NCBI GenBank assembly: GCA_031272895.1
Contig: JAISSW010000004.1
Span: forward strand, 1 to 40,908
Origin: Clostridium sp.
Lineage (GTDB): Bacteria; Bacillota; Clostridia; Oscillospirales; Acutalibacteraceae
DNA length: 40,908 nucleotides
Direction of reading: 5' to 3'
The translations under genes and the position numbers were made by a program. Positions within the stretch are counted from its first letter, which is position 1, and each line of letters starts with the position of its first letter. Under the pieces are notes generated by a model. It ran no database searches. It was not told the DNA's origin and saw only the letters and a program-made list of their open reading frames with translations. Positions 1 to 6,748 of this stretch are shown here, piece by piece.

Positions 1-166
1 CCCGCCGTTGACCGTGGCACAAGCCCTTGGATTTACTCGGGCTTTAAGGCTCTTAGCCGTCGGCAGATTTCCAAGAATCGCGGCGAAAAGCCTTTATTTT
101 CCGCAGTGCCTAACCGCGACATTGGCTGCGGGTCTTGCCCGCCTTTTCTCGCGAAAAGAAAGTAAG

Positions 167-242
167 TGGTGGAGACGAGGGGGGTCGAACCCCTTACCTC
201 TTGAATGCCATTCAAGCGCTCTACCAGTTGAGCTACGCCCCC
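167..242 (-). tRNA. tRNA-Ala (anticodon GGC)
   Basis: Read on the minus strand, this folds as a complete 76-nt cloverleaf with an encoded CCA end (positions 170-167). The acceptor arm GGGGGCG pairs with CGTCTCC using two G-U pairs. The D arm is GCTC/GAGC, the anticodon stem is CTTGA/TCAAG, and the T arm has the TTCGA loop. The anticodon loop ATGGCAT places GGC at 209-207, which reads the alanine codon GCC. It lies downstream of and codirectional with parB. Confidence 0.97.
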
Positions 243-413
243 ACGCCGGGAAAGGTAATTTGGGGCATGAAACCCCGTGCAGTGTAGTATAACACAAGTT
301 GCAAAAAAATGCAAGAGTGCCGCGCAAAAATATTGAGCCTTGACCGCGAAAGCCGCCGACAGAGCGCCGGGGGAAGAGGTCGCACGCGGCAGTAGAGCGG
401 AGAGGCGGCGGAG

Positions 414-1295
414 CTATTCGCTAAGGCTCTCCAGTGCCTTTGCTATCGCCTGCAAATCCTCGCGGGAGTGGAAGCCAATCTCAAGCACTCCCGGCTTGCT
501 GAAGTCCGTGCCGTGTACCCGCACCTTGCGCCCCAAGCCTTCGCTCAGACCAAGCTCAACCTCGTCAAAAAAGCTGTCGCGCCGAGTAGCGGGGTTTTTC
601 GGCAGCAGCTTTGTCATAAGCCTTTTGTTGGCGTCCTTAGCCATTTTTTCAATTTGGCGCACGGAGCAGCCGCTTATAGCAGCCTCCAGCGCCTGTGCGC
701 GCAGCTCGTCCTCCTTGGGGAGCATTGCAAGCGCGCGGGCGTGTCCCGCCGTTATTTTACCCTCGCGCAGGGCGGCTTGTATGTCCTCGTCCATATCCAG
801 CAGCCGCAGGGAGTTTGCCACGGCACTGCGGCTTTTCCCAACGGATTTTGCCGCCTGCTCCTGGGTAATCCCAAGCTTTTCAATCAGCTCCTTGTAGCCC
901 TGAGCCTCCTCCAGCGGATTAAGGTCCTCCCGCTGCAGGTTCTCAATCAGCGCCGCCGCCATGGCTTGACTGTCGTCCAGCTCACGGATTACCACCGGCA
1001 CTTCCTCAAGTCCCGCCAAGCGTGCCGCCCTGTAACGCCTTTCGCCCGCAACAAGACGGTAACCGCCCTCCGCGCGGGGGCGGACCAGCAGCGGCTGCAG
1101 CACCCCGTGCTCACGAATGCTGTCCGCAAGCTCACGCAGGGCATCGTCGTCAAAAAATTTGCGCGGCTGTGCGCGGTTAGGCTCAATCTCGTTCAGGCGC
1201 AGGAACTCCGTCCTACCGCCGCCCTCGGCGGGCAGCTCGTTATCCGCAAAAAGCGCGTCCAGACCGCGCCCCAATCCCCTGACAGGCTTAGGCAT
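414..1295 (-). CDS. parB: Chromosome partitioning protein ParB (Spo0J)
   Basis: ParB is the CTP-dependent DNA clamp that loads at parS sites near the origin and works with ParA and SMC in chromosome segregation. The 293-residue product has the usual length and order: a short N-terminal ParA-activating tail with GLGRGLDALF, the CTP-binding motif GERRYRAA at about residues 84-91, ENLQREDLNPLEEA at about 118-131, a helix-turn-helix at about 143-166, and a C-terminal dimerisation domain. A GGGAGG ribosome site precedes the ATG. The gene follows parA after 26 bases, so the two are almost certainly one operon. A degenerate parS half-site is visible upstream of parA. Confidence 0.96.
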   Translation of the reverse strand: MPKPVRGLGRGLDALFADNELPAEGGGRTEFLRLNEIEPNRAQPRKFFDDDALRELADSIREHGVLQPLLVRPRAEGGYRLVAGERRYRAARLAGLEEVPVVIRELDDSQAMAAALIENLQREDLNPLEEAQGYKELIEKLGITQEQAAKSVGKSRSAVANSLRLLDMDEDIQAALREGKITAGHARALAMLPKEDELRAQALEAAISGCSVRQIEKMAKDANKRLMTKLLPKNPATRRDSFFDEVELGLSEGLGRKVRVHGTDFSKPGVLEIGFHSREDLQAIAKALESLSE

Positions 1296-1321
1296 AATTT
1301 ACCTCCCTTGCTCTGCTGCTT

Positions 1322-2086
1322 TTATATCTGCTGCGAAAGGAACTCTCTCGCAAAGGCGTCATACGCGCGGCAGCCGGTGCTTGCCGGGTCATAATAAAGA
1401 ACAGGCTGACCGAAGGACGGAGCCTCGCTGAGGCGCACATTGCGCGGTATGACGGAGGAATACACCTTGCGCGGGAAGAATCTTTTGATTTCCTCCACAA
1501 CCTGTGTGGTAAGGTTAAGGCGCGAATCGTACATGGTCAGCAGCACACCCTCAAGCTCCAGCAGGGGGTTGTAAAGCTGCTTTGCCTTGCGCACGGTCGC
1601 CGTCAGCTGAGTTAAGCCCTCCAGCGCATAAAATTCGCACTGAATGGGCACAAGGTAGCTGTCCGCGGCGCAAAGCCCGCTCAGGGTCAAAAGCCCAAGC
1701 GACGGCGGGCAGTCCAGCAAAATAAAATCAAACACGTCGCGTATCGGCGCAAGGGCGTCCTTAAGGCGGGATTCGCGGTGCTCCAGCTCAACCAGCTCCA
1801 GCTCAGCCCCGGCAAGCGTCATTGTGGAGGGCAGCAAATAAACATTCGTGAACTGTGTGCGCAGCACGGTTTCCCTTGCCGGCACCCCCCCTATAATAAC
1901 ATTGTAGGAGCTGTTCTTCAGCGCTTTTTTGTTAACGCCAAAGCCGCTGGTGGCGTTGCCCTGCGGGTCAATATCGCAAAGCAGCACGTTTTTGTCCATG
2001 GCTCCGAGCGCTGCAGCCAAATTGACCGCAGAGGTGGTTTTTCCCACCCCGCCCTTTTGGTTAACAATAGCGATAATCTTACCCAT
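1322..2086 (-). CDS. parA: Chromosome partitioning ATPase ParA (Soj)
   Basis: This is a 254-residue MinD/ParA-family ATPase, the standard chromosomal Soj length. The deviant Walker A motif KGGVGKTT lies at residues 11-18, followed by LLCDIDPQGNAT and the Walker B strand FDFILLDCPPSLG. ParA binds DNA as an ATP dimer, is stimulated by ParB, and in sporulating Firmicutes also influences DnaA. The start has a GGGGGAGA ribosome site. It is the first gene of the leftward parAB operon, with a sigma-A type promoter about 35 bases upstream of the start codon. Confidence 0.97.
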   Translation of the reverse strand: MGKIIAIVNQKGGVGKTTSAVNLAAALGAMDKNVLLCDIDPQGNATSGFGVNKKALKNSSYNVIIGGVPARETVLRTQFTNVYLLPSTMTLAGAELELVELEHRESRLKDALAPIRDVFDFILLDCPPSLGLLTLSGLCAADSYLVPIQCEFYALEGLTQLTATVRKAKQLYNPLLELEGVLLTMYDSRLNLTTQVVEEIKRFFPRKVYSSVIPRNVRLSEAPSFGQPVLYYDPASTGCRAYDAFAREFLSQQI

Positions 2087-2119
2087 GGCACAATCTCCCC
2101 CGGCGCAGTTTCACGCAAA

Positions 2120-2148
2120 AGTATAACATATTTTCCTCCCGGATTCAA
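2120..2148 (-). promoter_or_regulatory. Predicted sigma-A promoter of parAB
   Basis: On the minus strand, TTGAAT (2148-2143) and TATACT (2125-2120) are separated by 17 bases. They lie just upstream of parA. The octamer GTTTCACG at 2108-2115, half of the conserved parS palindrome, sits downstream of the -10 element. Its other half is degraded, so it is not called as a parS site. Confidence 0.65.
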
Positions 2149-2241
2149 TACACGGAAGGATTAAAATTTGCTCAAAAAGCGCCGCAACACAAAAAAAGGA
2201 CTAAAAAAGGCACGTTTTTTGATTTTTTGGGGCTAACTTAA

Positions 2242-2307
2242 AGGGCGTCCGTCAAGTACGGGCGGGACGAGCCGTGCATATTCTGTATTGGCGGCGGGAC
2301 ACGCCCT
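2242..2307 (+). other. Inverted repeat in the 280-base intergenic region before mazF
   Basis: AGGGCGT at 2242-2248 pairs with ACGCCCT at 2301-2307, enclosing a G-rich stretch. This is the only clear structure in the interval between the parAB promoter and the mazF-like gene. It may be a leader structure or a mere repeat; no known riboswitch consensus was recognised. Confidence 0.25.
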
Positions 2308-2367
2308 GAATAACTCGCGCCCCGCAGGTCAAAAATAAGCATGAAAAAACAAACGGAGGTTACCGAA

Positions 2368-2745
2368 ATGAAAAATGTGAACAGCGTCCATAGGGGAGAG
2401 ATATACTACGCCGACCTAAGCCCCGTCGTCGGCAGCGAACAGGGCGGCATACGCCCCGTGCTGATTGTGCAGAACGACGTTGGCAACCGCTACAGCCCAA
2501 CGGTCATTGCCGCCGCAATAACCAGCCAGACGGACAAAAACTCCCTGCCAACCCATATCCGCGTCAACGCGCAGGAAACGGGGCTTGCCAAGGATTCCAT
2601 TGTGCTTTTGGAGCAGGTGCGCACGCTGGACAAGCGCCGCCTGCGTGAGCGCATGGGACGATTGCCCTTTGGCGACATGAACCGCATTAACCGTGCGCTG
2701 CAGGTCAGCTTCGGCATTGGCGAGCTTTCCGCGGGAACAACTTAA
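2368..2745 (+). CDS. MazF/PemK-family endoribonuclease toxin (NdoA-like), no adjacent antitoxin
   Basis: A 125-residue product with the MazF/PemK fold signature: VHRGEIYYADLSPVVGSEQGG near the N-terminus, RPVLIVQND, the VIAAAIT strand and the EQVRTLDKRRL segment. MazF toxins are sequence-specific mRNA interferases, normally neutralised by a MazE-type protein encoded just upstream. The start at 2368 is chosen because an AACGGAGGT ribosome site lies seven bases before it; the in-frame ATG at 2341 lacks one. No upstream reading frame resembles an antitoxin: the preceding 280 bases are non-coding. It converges on the noc-like gene, 13 bases away. The missing partner may be encoded elsewhere. Confidence 0.9.
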   Translation: MKNVNSVHRGEIYYADLSPVVGSEQGGIRPVLIVQNDVGNRYSPTVIAAAITSQTDKNSLPTHIRVNAQETGLAKDSIVLLEQVRTLDKRRLRERMGRLPFGDMNRINRALQVSFGIGELSAGTT

Positions 2746-2758
2746 GCTCCTCTAAGCC

Positions 2759-3547
2759 TCAACCGCCGGGTCTTTTGGGGATTTTTATTAAAAACTCCGC
2801 GCAGTCCTCGTCCTCCCGCTTGGCGTATTGCGCCCTAATGCCCGCCGTTCGCATTGTTTCCACAGCGTTTTCAATGGTGTTAACAAAAATTTTCACGTCC
2901 TTAAAAATGATTATCGGCGGGCGCCTGGGCGGCGCAAGCAGCCTTTCCACCAACCGGGCGGTGTCCTGAGCGCTAAGCTTTTTTTTGCAGATAAGCTCAC
3001 AGCACCTTTGCCGCAGCGGAGGGCTTGGCAGGCGCAGCAGCTCAAGGGCGTGGGCGCGTCCAAACCCGCACAGGGAAAGCTGCTCACGCAGTGCGCGCGG
3101 CAGCTTAAGCAGCTCAAGGGACTGCGCTGCCTCTTGCTCCGTTATACCTATTTTTTGCGCTATCTCCGCCGGCGGCAAGCCCGTTTGCAGCCGCAGGCGG
3201 CGCAGAGCCTCCGCCTCCTCGTTAAAGCTCAGCGTACTGCGCTGAAGGTTCTCCAAAAGGCAAAGCTCCGCCGCCTGAGTGTCGTCCGCGGCGCGCACGA
3301 CGCAGGGCAGCGCCTCAAGCCCCGCCATGCGGGCCGCCCTAAGCCGCCTTTCCCCCGCAATCAGTTCATAGCGCCCCGCGCTTATGCGGCGCACCGTCAG
3401 CGGCTGCATAACGCCGTTTTGCCTTATGCTTTGCGCTAACAGCTCCATTTCCTCCGCCGGGAAGCTTGTGCGAGCCTGAAACGGGCTTGGTATAATGCTT
3501 TTGTGCGGAATGCTGATAATCCTGCTTGCGCTGCTTTTTTTAACCAT
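2759..3547 (-). CDS. noc: ParB/Noc-family protein (probable nucleoid occlusion protein)
   Basis: A second ParB-family protein of 262 residues. It has the N-terminal ParB/sulfiredoxin-like fold with GERRLRAARMAGL from residue 65 (the CTP-binding motif), ENLQRSTLSFNEEAEALRRL from about 99, a helix-turn-helix around 125-148, and a divergent C-terminal dimerisation region. Noc is the ParB paralogue of Firmicutes that binds NBS sites and keeps the division ring off the nucleoid; it normally sits beside parAB, as here. Assignment to Noc rather than a second ParB rests on length, neighbourhood and the distinct ENLQR segment. An AGGAGGG site precedes the ATG. Confidence 0.8.
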   Translation of the reverse strand: MVKKSSASRIISIPHKSIIPSPFQARTSFPAEEMELLAQSIRQNGVMQPLTVRRISAGRYELIAGERRLRAARMAGLEALPCVVRAADDTQAAELCLLENLQRSTLSFNEEAEALRRLRLQTGLPPAEIAQKIGITEQEAAQSLELLKLPRALREQLSLCGFGRAHALELLRLPSPPLRQRCCELICKKKLSAQDTARLVERLLAPPRRPPIIIFKDVKIFVNTIENAVETMRTAGIRAQYAKREDEDCAEFLIKIPKRPGG

Positions 3548-3606
3548 CGCCTTCGCCCTCCTAACACGGATATTGTAACGCGTTTTGCGGGCGCAGGCTG
3601 TCGAAA

Positions 3607-3867
3607 CTAAGCGCCGCCGACGAATGCGTTAAGCAGCAGCATTGCGCAAACCCCGGGCACTCCGAAAATTGCCGCAGCCCCGACGCTTGCCCAGCTGAGC
3701 GGCATATCAATCGGCAGTACGCCGCCAAGCAGTTCCACGGCAAACAGGGCGGCATTGCCGCTTACGGCGCTCAAAAACAGGGCGCTTAGCGGGCGGCGCG
3801 TTTTTAACATAGCCCACAGCACAAAAAGAACCGCCGCCCCAAGCAGGGCAAGGGCAGCTATTTTCAT
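3607..3867 (-). CDS. bofA: Pro-sigma-K processing inhibitor BofA family protein
   Basis: An 86-residue membrane protein with an N-terminal hydrophobic helix, a central helix (about 28-48) and a C-terminal hydrophobic segment. The family hallmark is GGVLPIDMPLSWASVG followed by GVPGVCAML. BofA holds the SpoIVFB protease inactive in the mother cell until the forespore signals. The gene overlaps the yaaL-like gene by four bases (ATGA), so the pair is translationally coupled. The yaaL-bofA order is typical of spore-forming Firmicutes and supports that lifestyle. Confidence 0.88.
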   Translation of the reverse strand: MKIAALALLGAAVLFVLWAMLKTRRPLSALFLSAVSGNAALFAVELLGGVLPIDMPLSWASVGAAAIFGVPGVCAMLLLNAFVGGA

Positions 3868-4145
3868 ACCCCCGCCTCCTGCGGCTTTTGCGCGCCGTAT
3901 ATCGCGGCTATGGGCGCGTCCGCTATTTTTTGCCGCTTCGCTAGCTTGATTAAATAGCTGTACCTTGCTTTAAGGCTTTCCAGCTCATATATGCTTGCCT
4001 CTATCAGCAGGGGGTCCTCCTCCAGCTCAAAGCGGGCGCGGGCAGCCTCCATTTGGCGGCACACCGCCCGTATATCGGCCAGCAGCTGCTTGCGTCCGTC
4101 CTCTTCTTTGTTCCCTGCAAGGCTCTTCCATGCGCAGCCGGACAT
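3864..4145 (-). CDS. yaaL: YaaL-like DUF2508 family protein
   Basis: A 93-residue, highly charged, mostly helical soluble protein. The DUF2508 pattern is visible: LLADIRAVCRQMEAARARFE, then DPLLIEASIYELESLKARY, then YLIKLAKRQK. No biochemical role is known. In Bacillus the homologue lies between recR and bofA; here only the bofA link is kept and recR is not in the window. The four-base overlap with bofA implies coexpression. Confidence 0.82.
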   Translation of the reverse strand: MSGCAWKSLAGNKEEDGRKQLLADIRAVCRQMEAARARFELEEDPLLIEASIYELESLKARYSYLIKLAKRQKIADAPIAAIYGAQKPQEAGV

Positions 4146-4241
4146 ATTGTCTACCTCCCAAAAAGTGGTGCGTTTGAATATCTATGGACATTCTCGGCAA
4201 TTTATGATAAACTTAATCCAAACAACACTGCGGAGGAAAAG

Positions 4242-5153
4242 ATGAAAGCTTTTTTGCTTGAGCCTTACATAGCAAGCGCGGTTTGGGGCGGGCGCCGCCT
4301 GATTGAGGACTGGGGCATGAACACCCAAAAGCCAAACGCCGCCGAGGCGTGGGTGCTGTCCTGCCACGCGGCGGGGCAGAGCCTTGCTCAGGGGGTTCCC
4401 TTGGGCAGGCTGCTGAGCGAGCACCCCGAATATTTGGGAGCTCTTGCCGCCGACGAATTCCCAATACTGGTGAAGCTGATTGACGCAAGGGACGATTTAT
4501 CCGTACAGGTGCACCCAACGGCCGAATACTGCGCCGCCACGGGCAAGGGGCAGCCCAAAACGGAATGCTGGTTGATTTTGGACTGCGAGCCGGGGGCAAG
4601 GCTTGCCATGGGCTTTAACCAAGACGTTACAAGGGAGCAGGTTCGCGCCGCGCTGGAGGACGACAGCATAATGGAGCTTGTTAATTTTGTGCCGGTCAAG
4701 CGGGGGGACTTCTTTTTTATCCCTGCGGGGACGCTGCACGCGATAGGCAAGGGGATTTTGCTTGCCGAGGTTCAGCAGAGCAGCGACACAACCTACCGCC
4801 TTTATGACTATAATCGCCCCGGAATGGACGGCAAGCCCCGTCCCCTGCACGTTGAGGAGGCGCTTGGCTGCTTAGATTTTGAAAAACAGCCCCCGAGGGA
4901 AAGCGAGCAGAGTGATTACGGAGTGCTTTGCGCTTGCCCGGAGTTCCGTGTTGAGCGGCTGAGAGTGGAGGACGGCGGCGAGCTTGAGGACGACGACAGC
5001 TTCCGCGTGCTGTTGGTTTTGAGCGGAGTGGGTGAGCTGCACCAGGGGGGCGACGTGCTGGCGCTTGGCAAGGGCGATTGCGTGTTCCTGCCGGCGAACA
5101 GCGGAGCCTTTCGCCTGAGCGGCGAGCTGGAGCTGCTGCTGGTTTCCCCTTAA
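4242..5153 (+). CDS. manA: Mannose-6-phosphate isomerase, class I
   Basis: This enzyme interconverts mannose 6-phosphate and fructose 6-phosphate. The 303-residue product is the short Firmicute form. The cupin metal site is seen as QVHP (Q89, H91), KTECW (E108) and AGTLHAIG (H166), with the substrate arginine in TTYRLYDYNRPG. The start is set by CGGAGG at 4231-4236, six bases before the ATG; longer upstream extensions are not credible. The ligase gene begins 14 bases after its stop with an AGGAGG directly after the stop codon, so the two are cotranscribed. Confidence 0.94.
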   Translation: MKAFLLEPYIASAVWGGRRLIEDWGMNTQKPNAAEAWVLSCHAAGQSLAQGVPLGRLLSEHPEYLGALAADEFPILVKLIDARDDLSVQVHPTAEYCAATGKGQPKTECWLILDCEPGARLAMGFNQDVTREQVRAALEDDSIMELVNFVPVKRGDFFFIPAGTLHAIGKGILLAEVQQSSDTTYRLYDYNRPGMDGKPRPLHVEEALGCLDFEKQPPRESEQSDYGVLCACPEFRVERLRVEDGGELEDDDSFRVLLVLSGVGELHQGGDVLALGKGDCVFLPANSGAFRLSGELELLLVSP

Positions 5154-5167
5154 AGGAGGGCTGAGCG

Positions 5168-6727
5168 ATGTTAATAAAAAATAAGCCATACCCATGGAAT
5201 GAGCGCATACCGTGGATAGACAGCTTTGCCGCCCTGCTGGACTTCATAGAGGGGGAATACCCCCAAAAGCCCGCTTTTATTTATGAGCGCGGCAGACAGA
5301 GCCATACGGTCAGCTTTGCCGAATTTGTCGGCGATGTCCGCGCCCTTGCGGCTGCGCTCAGCGAGCGGGACTGGGCGGGCAAGCGCTACGCGATTTTGGG
5401 GGAAAGCTCCTACGAATGGATTTTGTATTTCTTCGCGGGAATTTTAGCGGGAGCCGTCGCCGTACCATTGGATAAGGAGCTGCCGGCGCAGGAGCTGCAG
5501 CGCCGAATCCTTCAGGCGGAGATAGAGATAACGCTCTACTCTCAAGGCTGCGAGTTCCTTGCGCAGGGGCTTGACTGCGCACAAAAATTGCCCTTGGAAG
5601 CTGAGCTGCCGCGCAGTGACAGCCCCCTGCCGAAACAAGCGCCTCAGGCGCCGGCGGCCGTTTTTTTCACCTCCGGCACAACGGGGCACCCCATGGCGGC
5701 CGTGCTGAGCCAAAAGAACCTTATGCTGAACGTCAGCGCGGCAAGCCGCAGCTTTTGGGAGGAGGGCGTAAACCTGCTGGTGCTGCCGCTGCACCATGTT
5801 TACGGCTTGAGCGCCGCAGTTCTTGCGCCCATGATTGGCGGCAGCTGCAGCGCCATATGCCCAAGCGTAAAATATGTAAAGCGCTTTTTGTCGGAATATC
5901 CGCCGGACTGTGTGTTCGGCGTACCCATGCTGGTTGAAAGCGTAGGCGCTGAAATCTGGCGGGCGGCGGCAAGGCAGGGGCGCACAGGACAGCTTAAGGC
6001 AATGCTTGCGCTTGTTAACGCCCTGCAGGGGCTTGGGCTTGATTTTTCAAAAAGGCTTATGGCTACCGTTCGCAAGGGCTTCGGCGGCAGGTTAAAAACA
6101 CTTGTCAGCGGCGGCGGGGAGCTTAGTCCAAGGTATTATAAGCTGTTCCGAGGGCTGGGGGTTAACCTGCTCAATGGCTACGGCATAACCGAGTGCGGAC
6201 CGATTGTTGCAATCAACCGCAATTTTTATCACCGCGACGGCAGCGTTGGGCTGCCCCTTTGCAACACCAAGGTGCGCATTGCCGACGACGGGGAGATACA
6301 GGTCCGCGGCGAGAGCGTATTTTTGGGCTATTATAACGACGAGGAGGCGACAAAGCGCGCCTTTACGCAGGACGGCTGGTTCAAAACCGGCGACATTGGG
6401 CGCTTTGACGGCGACGGCTTTTTGTATGTTACCGGGCGGATAAAGAACCTAATCGTCACAACAAACGGGGAGAATGTTTCGCCGGAGGAGCTGGAGAATA
6501 GGCTTGGCGAAATTGAGGGCGTAGCGGAAGTGTTGGTTTATCAGCAGGAAAACGAGATTGTTGCGGAAATCTACCCTGAGCCGGGCTTTGCGGACGCGCA
6601 GAGGAAGATAAACGCCGCCGTTGACGAGCTGAACCGCTATCTGCCGCTTTACAGCCAAATTGCCCGCGTCAAGCTGCGGGACACGCAGTTCCCGCGAACC
6701 ACCAGTATGAAAATAATGCGGCAATAG
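5168..6727 (+). CDS. AMP-forming acyl-CoA ligase/synthetase (ANL superfamily)
   Basis: A 519-residue ANL adenylating enzyme that activates a carboxylate, probably a fatty acid, as acyl-AMP and usually passes it to CoA. Visible motifs are the P-loop FFTSGTTGHPMA (about 167-177), YGITECGP, the GWFKTGDIG aspartate region, GRIKNLIVTTNGENVSPEELE and the C-terminal TTSMKIMR with catalytic K515. The P-loop has Met at 176 where most family members have Lys. The exact substrate cannot be read from sequence. It sits between manA and cas3 in a tight rightward run (gaps of 14 and 21 bases) and ends in TAG, so amber is a real stop in this genome. Confidence 0.87.
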   Translation: MLIKNKPYPWNERIPWIDSFAALLDFIEGEYPQKPAFIYERGRQSHTVSFAEFVGDVRALAAALSERDWAGKRYAILGESSYEWILYFFAGILAGAVAVPLDKELPAQELQRRILQAEIEITLYSQGCEFLAQGLDCAQKLPLEAELPRSDSPLPKQAPQAPAAVFFTSGTTGHPMAAVLSQKNLMLNVSAASRSFWEEGVNLLVLPLHHVYGLSAAVLAPMIGGSCSAICPSVKYVKRFLSEYPPDCVFGVPMLVESVGAEIWRAAARQGRTGQLKAMLALVNALQGLGLDFSKRLMATVRKGFGGRLKTLVSGGGELSPRYYKLFRGLGVNLLNGYGITECGPIVAINRNFYHRDGSVGLPLCNTKVRIADDGEIQVRGESVFLGYYNDEEATKRAFTQDGWFKTGDIGRFDGDGFLYVTGRIKNLIVTTNGENVSPEELENRLGEIEGVAEVLVYQQENEIVAEIYPEPGFADAQRKINAAVDELNRYLPLYSQIARVKLRDTQFPRTTSMKIMRQ

Positions 6728-6748
6728 GCCGCCGCTTGGGGGATAGCC

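Noticed and set aside
1-60. Terminator-like repeat AAGCCC (21-26) with GGGCTT (39-44)
   Set aside because: Six pairs without a T run; too weak to call.
340-1394. Long open frames antisense to parB
   Set aside because: High GC gives long shadow frames; they lack ribosome sites and family features, while parB is unmistakable.
2107-2122. parS-like sequence containing GTTTCACG upstream of parA
   Set aside because: Only one half of the conserved palindrome is present; the other half is degraded, so ParB binding is not supported.
2242-2310. Possible guanidine (mini-ykkC) or other riboswitch before mazF
   Set aside because: A GGGACGAG segment is present, but paired ACGR-loop hairpins are not, and the gene is no transporter or guanidine gene.
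4053-4241. Upstream extension of manA by 63 codons
   Set aside because: The extension overlaps the divergent yaaL region and lacks a ribosome site; CGGAGG marks the start at 4242.
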